7,255 nt of DNA from Gemmatimonadota bacterium (lineage in GTDB: Bacteria; Gemmatimonadota; Gemmatimonadetes; Gemmatimonadales; GWC2-71-9), in NCBI GenBank assembly GCA_003221825.1, contig QHUE01000021.1, forward strand, positions 1 through 7,255, given 5' to 3'. Position 1 is the stretch's first letter. The number at the start of each line of letters is the position of its first letter. Below the pieces are notes generated by a model. The model made no database searches. It was not told the origin of the DNA and worked only from the letters and a program-made list of their open reading frames with translations. Below are positions 6,280 through 7,255 of the stretch, piece by piece. Both the position numbers and the translations under genes were made by a program.

Positions 6280-6815
6280 GCGTGAACCTGTAGCGCCTCC
6301 AGCAAGGACTCGCGGTCCCATGAGCCGTCATACCGCACGCCATTGATGAAGAACGTCGGAGTGCCGTTGACGCCGCTCTTCACGCCGCTCATGAAGTCGT
6401 CGCGCACCCGTGCAGCGTGCGTTCCGGCTTCCAGCTCACCGCGCAGCCGGTCGGCATCGAGCCCGAGGTCGGCGGCGTACTCCACGAGACGGTCGTCGTC
6501 CAGCGCGAATTGCCGTTCGAACAGCCGATCGTGCATCGGCCAGAACGCGCCCTGGGCTGCAGCAGCCTCGGCGGCCTCCGCCGCATGTTCCGCTTCGGGA
6601 TGGATCCTCGTCAGGGGAAAGTTGCGGAAGACAAATCGCAGCTGCGAGCCGAGTGTCCGCTGCACGTCCTTTACGATCGGATAGGCCCTCCCACAGTGCG
6701 GACACTGGTAATCGCCGTATTCGACCAATGTCAGCGGCGCATTGGCCGGGCCCGCAGCATGGTCGTGCGGTGTGACCGGCGGCGTCAGCTGGGCGCGATC
6801 GTCACGCCGGCTCAT
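6276..6815 (-). CDS. DsbA-family thioredoxin-fold protein (CPHC)
   Basis: A 179-residue thioredoxin-fold protein from ATG 6815. A GTG at 6821 would add two residues, and a G-rich stretch (6827-6822) precedes both. The redox motif CPHC (38-41) sits after a LVEYGDYQ strand, a helical insertion follows (about 68-135), and the cis-proline loop is GTPTFFING. This is the layout of DsbA/thioredoxin_4 proteins that oxidise or reduce thiols. There is no signal peptide, so it looks cytoplasmic, unlike classical DsbA. HDHAAGPANAPLT in the N-terminal extension is typical of such proteins. It overlaps the peroxiredoxin stop upstream and hands over to the Tat fucosidase through GTGA. It may reduce the peroxiredoxin; that is inferred from adjacency only. 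Confidence 0.9.
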   Translation of the reverse strand: MSRRDDRAQLTPPVTPHDHAAGPANAPLTLVEYGDYQCPHCGRAYPIVKDVQRTLGSQLRFVFRNFPLTRIHPEAEHAAEAAEAAAAQGAFWPMHDRLFERQFALDDDRLVEYAADLGLDADRLRGELEAGTHAARVRDDFMSGVKSGVNGTPTFFINGVRYDGSWDRESLLEALQVHA

Positions 6816-7255
6816 GGACACCCCCCGACTGCAATTCCTCCAGCGCCTTGAGAATGCCGTCGGCGCCGGGATTCACGCGCGGATCGGAGACGTAGCTCCA
6901 GCGGATGTTCCCGTCGCCATCCAGCACGAACAACGCGCGCTCAGTCGTTCCCGCGCGGGCGTCGTACACGCCGTAGGCCCGCGCCACCGCTCCCTTGGGC
7001 TCGAAGTCTGCGAGGAGCGGAAACCGCAGCTTGCGGGAGTCGGCATAGGCCGCGTGACACCACGAGCCGTCGACCGAAATGCCGACGAGCTGCGCCCCGT
7101 ATTTCTCGAACTCGGGCAGGACCTCGTTGTAGAGCGCGAGCTGATCGCCGCACACGGGACTCCAGTCCGCCGGATAGAACACGAGAACCACGGGCCGCCC
7201 GCGCAGCTCCTCGAGAGATAAATACTTGCCGGGTGCACTGGGCAAACGGAAATCG
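6802..7255 (-). CDS. Peroxiredoxin (AhpC/TSA family), missing its N-terminus at the window edge
   Basis: The visible 150 residues start in mid-protein (DFRLPSAPGKYLSLEELRGR), the usual entry into an AhpC/TSA thioredoxin fold, so the start codon lies beyond 7255. A TTG at 7245 within the Leu codon of FRLP is not a credible start. The peroxidatic site follows the PxxxT/SxxC pattern: PADWSPVC, with the Cys at visible residue 35. A second Cys is in DGSWCH (residue 66), and the conserved Arg is in TTERALFVLDGDG. It reduces hydrogen or organic peroxides in the cytoplasm. Whether Cys66 is a resolving residue or the enzyme is 1-Cys is unclear. It is the first visible gene of the four-gene minus-strand chain. 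Confidence 0.9.
   Translation of the reverse strand, partial: DFRLPSAPGKYLSLEELRGRPVVLVFYPADWSPVCGDQLALYNEVLPEFEKYGAQLVGISVDGSWCHAAYADSRKLRFPLLADFEPKGAVARAYGVYDARAGTTERALFVLDGDGNIRWSYVSDPRVNPGADGILKALEELQSGGVHEPA

Noticed and set aside
6343..6851. Overlapping plus-strand open frames across the DsbA-like gene
   Set aside because: They lie opposite a gene with an intact CPHC motif and cis-Pro loop, and have no motif of their own.
1..7255. CRISPR array, tRNA, rRNA, insertion sequence or defence island
   Set aside because: No regularly spaced repeats, cloverleaf, transposase or terminal inverted repeats were seen, and all long genes are explained by kinase, envelope, redox or glycosidase families.

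Overview
This is a GC-rich bacterial window with very tight packing, GTG starts and overlapping genes. The transmembrane Ser/Thr kinase with a paired extracytoplasmic domain, the ZU5-like lipoprotein and the DUF4384-type envelope protein together suggest a Gemmatimonadota-like soil bacterium. That placement is an inference from gene style; there is no rRNA or marker gene in the window.

Layout. Positions 1-995 (minus strand) carry a small secreted or lipidated ZU5-like protein followed by a TPR protein. The TPR gene starts on a GTG overlapping the lipoprotein stop and runs off the left edge. A 175-base divergent intergenic region (996-1170) holds a small inverted/direct GTGAC repeat. On the plus strand, 1171-2736 encodes a complete, catalytically intact membrane Ser/Thr protein kinase with a single TM helix and a duplicated C-terminal domain. 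It is followed 22 bases later, behind a strong Shine-Dalgarno, by a DUF4384-like envelope protein gene that is broken: its N-terminal half reads in one frame and its Tyr/Gly/Phe-rich and Gly/Ser/Arg-rich C-terminal half in the next frame. This plus-strand pair meets a minus-strand cluster tail to tail, the two stop codons sharing one CTAG.

The minus-strand cluster (7255 down to 3563) is four genes joined by overlapping ends: a peroxiredoxin (truncated by the right edge), a DsbA-like CPHC thiol oxidoreductase, a Tat-exported GH29 alpha-L-fucosidase with a C-terminal F5/8-type C (discoidin-like) domain, and a second GH29 alpha-L-fucosidase. The last has a good Sec signal peptide encoded in frame upstream of its only canonical start, but no ATG/GTG/TTG to begin it; an ATT preceded by GAGGTGG is the best candidate.

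Functionally, the two GH29 enzymes would release L-fucose from glycans outside the cytoplasm, and the two redox proteins deal with peroxide and thiols. Their linkage is through translational coupling rather than an obvious pathway. The kinase and its neighbour look like an envelope-sensing pair. I found no convincing defence, mobile, CRISPR, tRNA or rRNA element. The points most worth checking are the frameshifted DUF4384 gene, the non-canonical start of the second fucosidase and the paired domain of the kinase.
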